Below, piece by piece: positions 51,713-60,957 of a DNA stretch of 64,000 bases (within the stretch, counting starts at the first letter, position 1; each line of letters starts with the position of its first letter). The position numbers and the translations under genes are program-made. The notes under the pieces were generated by a model that worked only from the letters and a program-made list of their open reading frames with translations, did not search any database and had not been told where the DNA came from. Origin of the DNA: Azospirillum canadense. GTDB lineage: Bacteria; Pseudomonadota; Alphaproteobacteria; Azospirillales; Azospirillaceae. The stretch is taken from contig NZ_JAOQNG010000001.1 in NCBI RefSeq assembly GCF_025961225.1, forward strand, positions 2,158,501 through 2,222,500, given 5' to 3'.

Positions 51713-53425
51713 ATGACTGTACGGGTGGCGACCGCCGCGGTCGCTCTTCTGGCCGGCGTCGGCTCGGCGCTGGGACTCATCGCCGCCGGTGCGCCGGCCT
51801 CGGCTGCGACCTGGGACGAGTTGGTCGCCGCCGGGCAGCAGAGCAAGAACTGGCTGAACTACGGCGGCGACCTCGGCCAGATGCGTTACTGGCCCGGCAA
51901 GTCGATCACCCCCGATACGGTCAAGAACCTGAAGGTCAAGTACATCTTCCAGACCAGCGTGGTCGGGTCCTTCCAGACGACGCCGATCGTCGAGAACGGG
52001 ATCATGTACATCACCACGCCCTACAACCATGTCTTCGCGGTGGAGGCGGCGACCGGCAAGGAGCTGTGGCACTTCCAGCACAAGCTGGCAACCAACTATC
52101 TCTGCTGCGGCCCGAACAACCGCGGCGTGGCGATCCTGGGCGACCTCGTCTTCATGGGGACGCTGGATTCCCACCTGATCGCGTTGAACAAGAAGACCGG
52201 CGAGAAGGAATGGGACGTCGAGGTCGCCGACAGCGAGATGGGCTATTCCGAAACCCACGCGCCGGTCATCTACAAGGACAAGATCATCATCGGCATCTCG
52301 GGCGCCGAATACGGCATCCGCGGCTTCATCAGCGCCTACAACGCCAAGGATGGCTCGCTCGCCTGGCGCTGGCACACCATCCCCGGCCCGGACGAGGCCG
52401 GCCCCGACGGCGTGAAGGGCTGGGAAGGCACCTATGTGGAGAAGGCCGATGGGCAAAACCCCCTGAACCGCGACGTCGCCGGCGAGAAGGCCGCCGTGCA
52501 GTCCGGCAAGTTCACCGACGCGTGGCGGCGCGGCGGCGGGTCGAACTGGATGACCAGTTCCGTCGACGTGCAGCGCGGCATGGTCTTCGCCACCACCGGC
52601 AACCCGTCGCCGGACCTCGACGGCTCCGCCCGGCCGGGCGACAACCGCTGGTCCGACAGCCTCGTGGCGCTGGACGCGGACACCGGCAAGGTCAAATGGG
52701 CCTACCAGTACCTGCCGCACGACGTCTGGGACCTGGACAGCACCTCCCCGCCCGTGCTGGCCGACGTGCGCGATGACAGCGGCAAGATGGTCCCGGCGGT
52801 CCTGCACGGCGGCAAGACCGGCTGGGTCTATGCCAACGACCGCGAGACCGGAAAGCTGATCCGCCGGTCAGAGCCGATGATCCCGCACGAGAACCTGTTC
52901 GCGCTGCCGACCCCCGGCCAGGGCACGCGCATGCTGCCCGGCGCCAACGGCGGCGTGGAGTGGAGCCCCTGCGCCTTCAACCCCGACACACGGCTGTTCT
53001 ACTGCGTGAACCTGCACCAGCCCATGCACTACATCGTCAAGAACGAGCCATGGGAGAAGGGCAAGCTGTGGCTGGGCGGCGCCTTCGTCGCCATCCCCGG
53101 CGAGAAGCAATGGGGCAACGTCGCGGCGGTCAGCCCCGATACCGGCAAGATGATGTGGGAGGCCCGGACCGAGCAGCCGATGATCGGCGGCACCATGACG
53201 ACGGCGGGCGGCGTGGTCTTCGCCGGCGAGGCGAACGGCGCCTTCAACGCCTACGACGCCAAGTCCGGCCAGAAGGTCTGGACCTTCCAGGCCGGCGCCG
53301 GCGTGAACTCCGCGCCGATGGCCTTCGAGGTGGACGGCAAGCCCCACGTCGCGGTGGCGGCCGGCGGCAATTTCCAGATCAACGCGAAATACGGCGACGC
53401 GCTGGTCGTGTTCGGGCTCGACTGA
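51713..53425 (+). CDS. PQQ-dependent alcohol dehydrogenase (quinoprotein), lanthanide-type signature
   Basis: The 570-aa periplasmic protein has a signal peptide and an eight-bladed propeller. The vicinal disulfide is Cys131-Cys132 (NYLCCGPNN). Metal ligands are Glu199 (GAEYGIRG) and Asn297 (TTGNPSPD). The catalytic Asp340 is followed by Asp342 (HDVWDLDST). The second Asp two residues on is the mark of lanthanide-dependent XoxF/PedH-like enzymes. It has no C-terminal cytochrome c domain. It oxidises primary alcohols, and the exact substrate is unknown. Its electron acceptor may be the cupredoxin encoded next. Confidence 0.88.
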   Translation: MTVRVATAAVALLAGVGSALGLIAAGAPASAATWDELVAAGQQSKNWLNYGGDLGQMRYWPGKSITPDTVKNLKVKYIFQTSVVGSFQTTPIVENGIMYITTPYNHVFAVEAATGKELWHFQHKLATNYLCCGPNNRGVAILGDLVFMGTLDSHLIALNKKTGEKEWDVEVADSEMGYSETHAPVIYKDKIIIGISGAEYGIRGFISAYNAKDGSLAWRWHTIPGPDEAGPDGVKGWEGTYVEKADGQNPLNRDVAGEKAAVQSGKFTDAWRRGGGSNWMTSSVDVQRGMVFATTGNPSPDLDGSARPGDNRWSDSLVALDADTGKVKWAYQYLPHDVWDLDSTSPPVLADVRDDSGKMVPAVLHGGKTGWVYANDRETGKLIRRSEPMIPHENLFALPTPGQGTRMLPGANGGVEWSPCAFNPDTRLFYCVNLHQPMHYIVKNEPWEKGKLWLGGAFVAIPGEKQWGNVAAVSPDTGKMMWEARTEQPMIGGTMTTAGGVVFAGEANGAFNAYDAKSGQKVWTFQAGAGVNSAPMAFEVDGKPHVAVAAGGNFQINAKYGDALVVFGLD

Positions 53426-53451
53426 CGCACCACAGCATTTCCTGGCTCCAA

Positions 53452-53486
53452 GGGCGCCGATGCCCCGACCCGGCGCCCTCTTTTTT
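53452..53486 (+). terminator. Intrinsic terminator after the PQQ dehydrogenase
   Basis: GGGCGCC (53452-53458) pairs with GGCGCCC (53472-53478), followed by TCTTTTTT. It lies between the dehydrogenase and cupredoxin genes, so the latter depends on readthrough or its own promoter. Confidence 0.8.
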
Positions 53487-53523
53487 GTCCCTCTATTCCG
53501 GCCCAATCATTTCCGGAGGCATC

Positions 53524-54078
53524 ATGACGAGACGGATCGCGGGCGCGCTGGCCTTCGCCGGAACGCTGCTGGCGGTGGTGACCGGCGTGGTCGCCGACGA
53601 GAAGCTGACGCCCAGTTGGATCACCGCCAACCCCGACCGCAAGCAGATCCGCATGGACGTGGTCGCCGGCTGGAACCCCAACAACGGGGCGCTGAACTTC
53701 AACGGCTATTACAAGGGCAGCATGACGGTGGTGGTGCCGGTGGGCTGGACCGTGTCCATCAAGTTCACCAACCACGACGGCATGCTGCCGCACAGCCTGC
53801 TGATCACCAAGCCCTACAAGCAGGAGGAGATGCCGGACGTCGCCGGCGTTGCCCAGGTCGCCATCTCCCGCGCCTACACGATCAACCCGGAGCAGGGCCT
53901 GCCGCCCAACGGCGGCGACACGCTGGACTTCAAGACCAGCACGCCCGGCGACTTCGACTTCCTGTGCGGCGTCGCCGCCCACGCGACCGGCGGCATGTGG
54001 ACCAAGTTCCGCGTCGATGAGCAGGCGACGGAGCCTTACATGATCATCGCGTCGGGCGCGGAGGAAGGACGGAAGTGA
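53524..54078 (+). CDS. Cupredoxin, sulfocyanin-like blue copper protein
   Basis: This 184-aa protein has a signal peptide (residues 1-24). The type-1 copper ligands are visible: His90 (LPHSLLI), Cys148 (DFLCGV), His153 (AAHATGG) and Met158 (GGMW). The spacing Cys-x4-His-x4-Met fits the sulfocyanin/nitrosocyanin-like cupredoxins. GGAGG precedes ATG 53524. It probably accepts electrons from the PQQ dehydrogenase and passes them to the respiratory chain, an unusual replacement for cytochrome cL. Confidence 0.85.
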   Translation: MTRRIAGALAFAGTLLAVVTGVVADEKLTPSWITANPDRKQIRMDVVAGWNPNNGALNFNGYYKGSMTVVVPVGWTVSIKFTNHDGMLPHSLLITKPYKQEEMPDVAGVAQVAISRAYTINPEQGLPPNGGDTLDFKTSTPGDFDFLCGVAAHATGGMWTKFRVDEQATEPYMIIASGAEEGRK

Positions 54079-54102
54079 CGAGAGAGGCGGCCCCTCCCCT
54101 CA

Positions 54103-56448
54103 TCACTCGCTCAACAGCGTCGCGCCCCGCCAGATGCCCGGCCGCAGCGCGCCGCCATCCATGATCGCAGCACCCGGCCCGTCCTGGATGCCGCCGCGGA
54201 AGACGCCGACATGGCGGGCGCCGCCGCGCATGACCAATTCACCGTTGCCGTTCGGCAGGCGGTCGACCACCACGCCGTCGTAACGGTCGCCGTTGGTGAA
54301 GACCATCTCGCCGTGACCGTCGACGCGGCCGGCCTTGATCTCGCCGGCGTAGGAGTCGCCGTTGGCGAAGTGGTAGACGCCCGGCCCATTCGGCACGCCG
54401 TTGCTGAAGGTGCCCTCGTAACGGTCGCCGGAGGTGAAGGTCATCACCCCGACGCCGGACATCTGGTCGCCCTTCCACTCGCCTTCATAGACCTGCCCGT
54501 TGGCGAAGCGGTAGATGCCGACGCCGTCCTTGCTCACCGTACCGGTCAGCCCGAAGCCGCCGCCGCCCCGCCCCCACGCGCCTTCGTAGACGTCGCCGTT
54601 GGGGAACTTGTAGACCGACGCGCCTCCGGATCCGCCGCGCCCCTGCTGCGCCACCTGCCGGGCCGAGGCCTGGACTTGGCGCGCCCGGTTCTCCGCCGCA
54701 CGGCCGGCGTTGGCGGCACTCGTCGCACGGGACGCCGCTTTCCGTCCAGCCTCCACCGCCTCGCGGTAGGGGGCGGCCAAGCCCGCCGCGGCCGGCTCCC
54801 GCGAGCCCGCCGAGCGTCCGGCCGGCTCGTTGGGCAGGGCCGCGATCTCGGTCGAGCCGGTCGTCCCGGCGAGCGAGCCGGCCAGCGGATCGATGTCGCC
54901 GCGCGCCACCACCGGCGCCGGGGAGGCATTGGGCGTCAGGGACACCGGGCGCCCGCTCGTCCCTGGGCCGCTTGCCCCACCCGCCGCCGAGGCGCTTGTC
55001 CCCGGCACGTCGCCGACGCGACCGGACAGGGCGCCGGTGGACACGTAGCCTTCGTTCCCGAAGCGGTCGCGCACCAAGGCCCAATTGGAGTCCGGCACCG
55101 ATTCGACCAGCGTCACCAGTTGCCCCTGTTCCAGGTCGCGCACGCTGCGCGCACCGAGCGTCGGGCGGGCGAACATGTTGGATTCGCGCAGCACCGCGTA
55201 GATGCCCGGCGCCGGGCCGGAGGCCGCCAGCGGGTTGCCCTGCGGCTGAGTCGGCGGTGCGGAGGCGAGGGGAGTCTCCGCCTTCGCCTTGTCCTCCGGC
55301 TTGGCGAGGTTGGCGGCGTAGGCGAAGCCGGTCTTGCCCTCATGTTCGACGCGCAGCCAGCCGCTGTTCTTCTTCGGGCGGCCGGTGATCTTCACCTCGG
55401 CGTCGTGCCGCAGGCCGCCGACCACCGCCGCCTTGTTGTCGGGGGCGGCGCGCAGCTTGGTGTCGCGGCTCACGACGCGCGTTTCGTCCAGCGGGTCCAC
55501 CTCGATCTCCGCGACCGTCGGCGTAAGGGCCGGCATCGGTGTCGGGACCACCGCGGGCTTGTCCTCCGGCTTCGGTTCGGGCTTGGCGGGCGCCGGCAGG
55601 GCGGCGACGGCCGGCCCCGGCTTCGCCGTCCCGGGCACGAGCACAAGGCCGGTGCCGAGCTGGTCCTGCAGCCAGGGGTGCTGCCCGCCGCGGGTCTTGC
55701 CGACCACGGTCCGCGCAACCTCGCCCAGCGCGTCGAGCAGGCCGACGCCCGGCTTCACCATCTCCTGCGCCAGTGCCGCCGTGAAGACGCTTGGCCCATT
55801 TCCGGACAGCGCCGCGGGCGGAGTCCCCGGCCGGTGGGAGTAGACGACGAACAGGTTGTCGAAGGCCGACGGCGCCGTCAGCACCGGCTTGACCGACCGG
55901 CCCGCGTCGCCCATGGCGGCGGCCAGCGTCTCGGTCAGCGGGTGGCTGGGCACGGGATCGAACACCGCGACCGCCTTGCGCCCGCCGCGCTGGATTTCCT
56001 TCAGCACGTAATCGAGTTCGATGGTGTCGAAGATGACGTCGTATTCGGAGGCGAGCTTGGCGTCCACCGGGACCAGGAAGCTCTTCGCCGACAGGCTCAG
56101 CGCCACGCCGGAATAGTAGAAGAAGCCCAGGTCACCCGCACTCAGCGCGTCCTGGAAGCGGCTGATCGCCGCCACCATGCCGCGGTGGTCCAGGTTGTCG
56201 GCAACCGTGACGGCAAAGCCGGCGCGCTTCAGCGCGTCGGCCATGGTCGCGGCGTTGGCCGCCACCCCGGCCGCGGCCCCGCCGTTGTGGTACTGCGCGT
56301 TGCCGACGACCAGCGCCACGCGCTTGTCCTGCGCGGCGGCGACGCCGGCCGTCAGCAGGATCAGGACGACGCCCCAGATGACCTTGCTCAGAACGACGTT
56401 CCGGCAAAGGGCGTTACGACACCAGCGCACCACGGTCATGTCCTCCAT
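54103..56448 (-). CDS. Exported pseudo-caspase with SH3 and MORN repeats
   Basis: In this ~781-aa protein a hydrophobic signal segment (~19-39) is followed by a caspase-like p20 fold (DKRVALVVGNAQYHN). Both catalytic residues are replaced: the expected SGHG reads YYSGVALS (Val115 for His) and the expected DACR reads FDPVPS (Val166 for Cys). Then come two bacterial SH3 domains (~315-385 and ~415-475), a Pro/Ser/Gly linker and five to six C-terminal MORN repeats (GDVYEGAW, GQVYEGEW, GDRYEGTF, GDSYAGEI, GDRYDGVV). It is probably a non-catalytic scaffold partner of the active homologue next door. Confidence 0.85.
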   Translation of the reverse strand: MEDMTVVRWCRNALCRNVVLSKVIWGVVLILLTAGVAAAQDKRVALVVGNAQYHNGGAAAGVAANAATMADALKRAGFAVTVADNLDHRGMVAAISRFQDALSAGDLGFFYYSGVALSLSAKSFLVPVDAKLASEYDVIFDTIELDYVLKEIQRGGRKAVAVFDPVPSHPLTETLAAAMGDAGRSVKPVLTAPSAFDNLFVVYSHRPGTPPAALSGNGPSVFTAALAQEMVKPGVGLLDALGEVARTVVGKTRGGQHPWLQDQLGTGLVLVPGTAKPGPAVAALPAPAKPEPKPEDKPAVVPTPMPALTPTVAEIEVDPLDETRVVSRDTKLRAAPDNKAAVVGGLRHDAEVKITGRPKKNSGWLRVEHEGKTGFAYAANLAKPEDKAKAETPLASAPPTQPQGNPLAASGPAPGIYAVLRESNMFARPTLGARSVRDLEQGQLVTLVESVPDSNWALVRDRFGNEGYVSTGALSGRVGDVPGTSASAAGGASGPGTSGRPVSLTPNASPAPVVARGDIDPLAGSLAGTTGSTEIAALPNEPAGRSAGSREPAAAGLAAPYREAVEAGRKAASRATSAANAGRAAENRARQVQASARQVAQQGRGGSGGASVYKFPNGDVYEGAWGRGGGGFGLTGTVSKDGVGIYRFANGQVYEGEWKGDQMSGVGVMTFTSGDRYEGTFSNGVPNGPGVYHFANGDSYAGEIKAGRVDGHGEMVFTNGDRYDGVVVDRLPNGNGELVMRGGARHVGVFRGGIQDGPGAAIMDGGALRPGIWRGATLLSE

Positions 56449-56761
56449 CAGACGAACTATGCAGCTAACCCATTCAGATAAGCCGCCGATGCAAAAGCTG
56501 TAAAGACTCTTACCGAATTGGCTGCTGGTTTAGGTCCCTTCGAACAGCAATGTACCGCACCCATTCCGTGGAAATTCTTGCAATTTCGGAGCAGTTTCGC
56601 CTCAGAAGCAGCAGTGTGTCATGCCGACAACACAGAAAATCGACAAGTGGTGGTTATTTCCGGTGACAAATTCTGGGCGTGATTTTGTCACGGCGCTGTG
56701 GCGCGCTTCACAGAGGCGGCGATAAGAAAAGCGGGCGTGCCGATCGAAGCGGGCCGGCGCC
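56449..56761. other. 313-bp spacer between the caspase-like genes
   Basis: It contains no ORF of note. It has one 8-bp inverted repeat (GTGACAAA 56663-56670 / TTTGTCAC 56684-56691) downstream of the active caspase gene, without a T-run. The remainder (A/T-richer, 56460-56640) is the likely promoter of the pseudo-caspase gene. Confidence 0.55.
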
Positions 56762-59539
56762 TCAGTTCACGTCGCGCGCCACGCGGAACCCGTCGGCCAC
56801 ATAGCGGACGTCGGCGTCGTAGCCGATGCGCGCGGTGACCGCGATGGCGTCCAGCTCGTCCCGCCAGGAGCCGCCGCGCAGCACATGCTTGCGGCATTCG
56901 CCGGTCGTCCAGGCGCTGCCGTCCGCCGGGGCGCCCTTGTAGCTGGGGTTCCAGCAGTCGGCGACCCATTCCGCCACGCCGCCGCTGGTGTCGTAGAGCC
57001 CGAAGCCGTTCGGCTGGAAGCTGCCGACCGACGCCGGCCGCATCCGGTCGAAGGAACCGCCGCAGTCGCGGCAGTTGGCCTGTTGCGCCCCCGGCGTCAG
57101 GCTCTCGCCCCAGGAGAAGCGCGTGCTGGTGCCGCCGCGCGCGGCGTATTCCCACTCCGCCTCCGACGGCAGGCGGTAGCGCTGGCCGGTCTTGCGGCTG
57201 AGCCACGCGACGTAGGCCTCCGCGTCCTCGACATGGACGTTGTGGATGGGCGTGTCGTCGGACACGTTGGCCATCCGCGGCATGGCGGCGCAGCCCCCGC
57301 CCTCCATGCAGGTGCGCCATTCACCGACGGTGACCTCGTAGACGCCGATCGCGAAGGGCCGCGCGAAGGCGACGCGGTGGGCCGGCCGTTGCGCCTGGTC
57401 GCCCTTGTCGTTGCCCATGGTGAAGCTGCCGGCCGGGATGCGCGTCATCGGCGGGCACTGCGGGCAGTCCTGGAAGCTGTTGCCGTTGCCCTGGGCGCGC
57501 CTCTGCGACGGGCCATTTCCGGGTTGGCCGTTCCCGGGTTGGCCGTTGTCGGACGGGCTTCCCGGCGGGGCGGCCATGGCGAAGCGCTGCCGGTCCTCCG
57601 GACCCGCGGGGCGCAGCGCCGGACCGGAGATGAAGCCCTGCGCGCCGTCGTCCAGGGTCACCCGGTACCAGTCGGCATCGGTCACCCGGCCGAGCACGCG
57701 AACGTAGCCGCCCTTGGCGACCCCGCCCACCGCGTCGGAGCGCGTGTCGGGCCCGGCGCGCAGCACCGAATCGGAAACCGCCACATACATCCCCTCGCCC
57801 GTCGGCTCGACACGCAGTTCCGCCGGGGCCGGGGTCTTCGGGGCCGGACTCGGCTTGGCTGCCGCCTTGGCCCCGCCCGACGATCCGCTGCCGGAAGCGC
57901 CGTTCCCGGTCGACCCCGCGGACGCCACGCGCGCGGCCTCGACCTTCAGCACGTTCAGACGCTCGCGCGCCGGGCCGGTGAAGGGGCCGTTGTCGAACAG
58001 GCGCAGGAAGGCCTCGACCTCCGACGGGTCGCGGCTGTCGCGCACGCGGCGCCACAGCGCCTCCTCCAGGTCGGCGGCGGGCGGCGAGGCGCCGGCCTCC
58101 TCCACCTCCAGCACGGAGCTGAGCGTCGTGCGCCCGCCGCGCCCGTCCTCGACCAGCACGCTGAACACCCCGGCGCGGCCGACCGGGGAGCGCTCGGGGT
58201 CGAAGTTCAGGGCGGTCAGCTGCTCGGCGGTCAGGCGGTCGCCGGCCTTCAGCGCGGTCGTGCCGTCGCGCACCTTGCCGCGCTCCGGCACGCTGTTGAC
58301 GATGAAGGTCAGCGGGTCGCCGTCCGGGTCGGTCGGCAGTTCCAGCCGCAGGGCGTTCACCACGGTGCGGATGGTACGCTCGGCCGCCGCCACCGGCGCG
58401 CGGTTGCTCGGCTTGATCAGCACCGGCACGCCGCCGCGCGCCACGCCGCCGCGGCCGTCCATCACCGCGAAGTCGAAGCTGCCACCGTCGCCCAGGTGGG
58501 TGGCGTCCGGCTTGAAGGTGGTGGCGACGAGCTGGTCGACGGTCAGGTAGTCGCCGATCAGCACCACGCGGTCGCCGATGCGCACGCTGCCGCCGCGCGG
58601 CAACCCGGTCACCTGCGCGAAGAGCTGGTCGTTGTCCGGGTCGGTCGGCCGGCCGATGCCCACCGGCTCCGCCCCGCCGCGATCGAACACCTCCAGCGTC
58701 TTGATGTCGGCCAGCTTCGGCGGCCGGTTCTCCGGCAGCGGGTTGAAGTAGAAGGGGGCGGCGCCCAGCGACCCGTAGAGGAACGGCTCCTGCCGCCCCT
58801 GGGTCAGCTGCATGACGTCGTCGCGCACGCGGCGGAAGAACAGGCTCAGCTCCAACCCCGGCACGTCGAAGTTCTTCAGCAGAGACAGGGTGTAGGGGCT
58901 GTGGTCGCTGGTGCCATCCTCGGCCACCGCGTCGGCGCGGGTGGCCATGGCGACCAGCGTGTCGGTCGGCGTGTCGTCCACCCGGGCGAATCCGGAATGC
59001 ACCTCGGTCTTCTTGGTGCCGGAGCGGACCAGCCGGTCGGCGAAGGGATTGTTGCGGCAGGCGTCCAGGATCAGGATGCCCAGCTTGCGCGCCTGGGCCA
59101 GCTCGCCCATCGGCAGGTTCAGCGGCAGCGCCTCGTAGACGAGGTCGCGCTCGCGCTCCAGCCGGGCGTCCGCCGGGATCAGGAAGTTGGTGCCGCCGAC
59201 CTGCATGCCGTGCCCGGCGAAGTACAGCAGCGCCACGTCCGCCTGGGCCGCCCGGATGCCGAACCCGCGCAGCGCCTCCGCCATGCCGCGGTTGTCGAGG
59301 TCGAACTTCTCCTCCACCGTGAAGCCCAGCTTGCGCAGGGCGGCGGACATGGCCTTGGCGTCGTTGCGGGGGTTGGGCAGTTCCGGCGCGTGGGCGTAGG
59401 CGCCGATGCCGACGACGAGGGCGATGCGCTGCTCCGTCGAGGCCGCGCGCGCGACGGACCATGGGGCGGTCCCGGCGGCGACGGCCACCAGGACGCCGAA
59501 CACGATCGTCATCACGAGACGGCACAGGCGAGCGACCAT
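56762..59539 (-). CDS. Exported caspase-family protease fused to an FGE-sulfatase-type domain
   Basis: This 925-aa protein has a signal peptide (1-32). The C14 caspase-like domain has an intact dyad His110 (YFAGHGMQ) and Cys161 (LDACRNNP). Two cadherin-like beta repeats (~300-490, each ending in DGRGG) follow. An SH3-type domain lies at ~600-650, and a C-terminal formylglycine-generating-enzyme/SUMF1-type domain at ~695-925 (IPAGSFTMG, RLPSEAEWEYAARGG, VLRGGSWRD). ATG 59539 has GGGG 6 nt upstream. The domain order suggests a periplasmic processing or signalling protease. Confidence 0.88.
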   Translation of the reverse strand: MVARLCRLVMTIVFGVLVAVAAGTAPWSVARAASTEQRIALVVGIGAYAHAPELPNPRNDAKAMSAALRKLGFTVEEKFDLDNRGMAEALRGFGIRAAQADVALLYFAGHGMQVGGTNFLIPADARLERERDLVYEALPLNLPMGELAQARKLGILILDACRNNPFADRLVRSGTKKTEVHSGFARVDDTPTDTLVAMATRADAVAEDGTSDHSPYTLSLLKNFDVPGLELSLFFRRVRDDVMQLTQGRQEPFLYGSLGAAPFYFNPLPENRPPKLADIKTLEVFDRGGAEPVGIGRPTDPDNDQLFAQVTGLPRGGSVRIGDRVVLIGDYLTVDQLVATTFKPDATHLGDGGSFDFAVMDGRGGVARGGVPVLIKPSNRAPVAAAERTIRTVVNALRLELPTDPDGDPLTFIVNSVPERGKVRDGTTALKAGDRLTAEQLTALNFDPERSPVGRAGVFSVLVEDGRGGRTTLSSVLEVEEAGASPPAADLEEALWRRVRDSRDPSEVEAFLRLFDNGPFTGPARERLNVLKVEAARVASAGSTGNGASGSGSSGGAKAAAKPSPAPKTPAPAELRVEPTGEGMYVAVSDSVLRAGPDTRSDAVGGVAKGGYVRVLGRVTDADWYRVTLDDGAQGFISGPALRPAGPEDRQRFAMAAPPGSPSDNGQPGNGQPGNGPSQRRAQGNGNSFQDCPQCPPMTRIPAGSFTMGNDKGDQAQRPAHRVAFARPFAIGVYEVTVGEWRTCMEGGGCAAMPRMANVSDDTPIHNVHVEDAEAYVAWLSRKTGQRYRLPSEAEWEYAARGGTSTRFSWGESLTPGAQQANCRDCGGSFDRMRPASVGSFQPNGFGLYDTSGGVAEWVADCWNPSYKGAPADGSAWTTGECRKHVLRGGSWRDELDAIAVTARIGYDADVRYVADGFRVARDVN

Positions 59540-59942
59540 TGTCACCCCACGAGCGTGATGCCCTCAGTTTCGGGCGGCCAATTTCGAGCAGCCATGAACT
59601 TGGCCGGAACGTGGTAATCCTCGTTCCTAATTGTTCAGTATTGGATCGCGACCCCCAGAACAAGCTGGCAAATGAGGGTACTGCGTTCCACCAGCCGGGT
59701 TCATACCCGACGGTTGCAACGACCATGCCCCGCCTACTCCCTTTTCGGGGGATGCTGTCCAACGACTTCCGCCGTCGCACGACGGGCGGGGGGCCGGCGC
59801 GGGGATTTCTTACTCCGCCGCGGCCGATTTGGCTGTGAAGCGCTTAACACGGAATCGCTGCGCGCGGTCGATGGCGAGGTAGTGCTTTCCCTTTGCCCGA
59901 AAGCTTTCTATATGACCGCTTCGACAACACAGGGATCACGCC
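59540..59942. other. 403-bp divergent promoter region
   Basis: It lies between the divergently transcribed caspase-family gene and the DUF3126 gene. No convincing ORF, repeat or RNA structure is seen. Promoters for both genes should lie here. Confidence 0.5.
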
Positions 59943-60203
59943 ATGCCGCCCGCAAAGCCGACGGTCGCGAAGATGACCGAAACCGAAATCGCCCGCGTGC
60001 AGGCCTACCTGCGCAAGACGCTCGGCAACGACAAGATCACCATCGAGCCGCCGGAGAAGGCGGGGCAGTCCGCGGAAGTGATGCTGGCCGGCGAGTTCGT
60101 GGGCACGCTGCACCGCGACGTGGACGAGGGCGAGGTGTCCTACGCCCTGCACGTGGTCATCCTGGAGGAAGACCTCCCGGCGGCCCCGGCGGCGCGGCGC
60201 TGA
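59943..60203 (+). CDS. DUF3126 family protein
   Basis: This 86-aa protein starts MPPAKPTVAKMTETEIARVQ. It has the compact alpha-beta DUF3126 pattern typical of alphaproteobacteria (IARVQAYLRKTLGNDKI, EVMLAGEFVGTLHRDVDEGEVSY). It is cytosolic with unknown function, and the family is small and conserved. Confidence 0.8.
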   Translation: MPPAKPTVAKMTETEIARVQAYLRKTLGNDKITIEPPEKAGQSAEVMLAGEFVGTLHRDVDEGEVSYALHVVILEEDLPAAPAARR

Positions 60204-60231
60204 GGCGCCGCCCCCGCCACGCAAACAGGGC

Positions 60232-60846
60232 TCAGGCCGCGGGGGCGCTGTGCTTGCGCAGCTCCGCGGCCAGCCCTGCCAGAAGCGTCTCCCCACCGGC
60301 GAGCGTCAGCCCGTGCACCAGCACGATGGCCGGCTGGTGGTTGCGCCGGTGCATGACCAGCCGGTAGCCGAGCGTCTTCTTCGGCCCCTTGCCCGGCCCG
60401 GCGGCGTCCAGCGCGACGGCCCCGCCGGCCAGTTCCAGCTCCGTCCGATGCTGCCGCGACGTCACCGGCTCGACCCGCGTGACGAACAGCGGACGCGGGC
60501 TGCCCGGCGCGTAGAGGGCGAGGTCGCGGATCGTCTTGTGCGGGTAGACATGCCCGTAGGCTTTTAGCCCCTCCGCCGTCACGGTCAGCCGCACGGCCCC
60601 ACGCCCGATCAGCCGCACCAGCACCACCGCCCACAGCAGGATCAGCGGGATCGCCCCCATGGCGGCCAGCCAGCGCAGCATGGTCGCCGTCGGCTCGGCG
60701 GTCAGCTCGGCCGCGCCGACGAAGCACGCCTCCAGCAGCACCGCGTACAGAAGGACGCTGGCGCGCACCGGCGATTCGCGGTCGGTCATCGCCTCGAACA
60801 CCGTGTCCGCACCGACCTCCTCGCGGGAAACCTCGACCCCGGCCAT
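60232..60846 (-). CDS. Two-span membrane protein of unknown function
   Basis: This 204-aa protein has two hydrophobic helices (about residues 30-48 and 62-82). A soluble domain with beta-strand-rich PH-like character follows (AVRLTVTAEGLKAYGHVYPHKTIRDL...). ATG 60846 is chosen, with GTG 60855 possible. It is divergent from the membrane protein at 60958. The family is not recognised. Confidence 0.65.
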   Translation of the reverse strand: MAGVEVSREEVGADTVFEAMTDRESPVRASVLLYAVLLEACFVGAAELTAEPTATMLRWLAAMGAIPLILLWAVVLVRLIGRGAVRLTVTAEGLKAYGHVYPHKTIRDLALYAPGSPRPLFVTRVEPVTSRQHRTELELAGGAVALDAAGPGKGPKKTLGYRLVMHRRNHQPAIVLVHGLTLAGGETLLAGLAAELRKHSAPAA

Positions 60847-60957
60847 GCCGTCCACACCCCTGTCGCCTGCGCCCGCACGCCCTATACAGCGACCGCGTGC
60901 AGCGCGCTATAAGGACGGCGCGCGCCGCGCTGTTTTGACAAGCACCGGGGGACATCG

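Noticed and set aside
51713..53425. Classical calcium methanol dehydrogenase (MxaF)
   Set aside because: The residue two after the catalytic Asp is Asp rather than Ala, and no mxaJ/G/I genes are adjacent. A lanthanide-type alcohol dehydrogenase is favoured.
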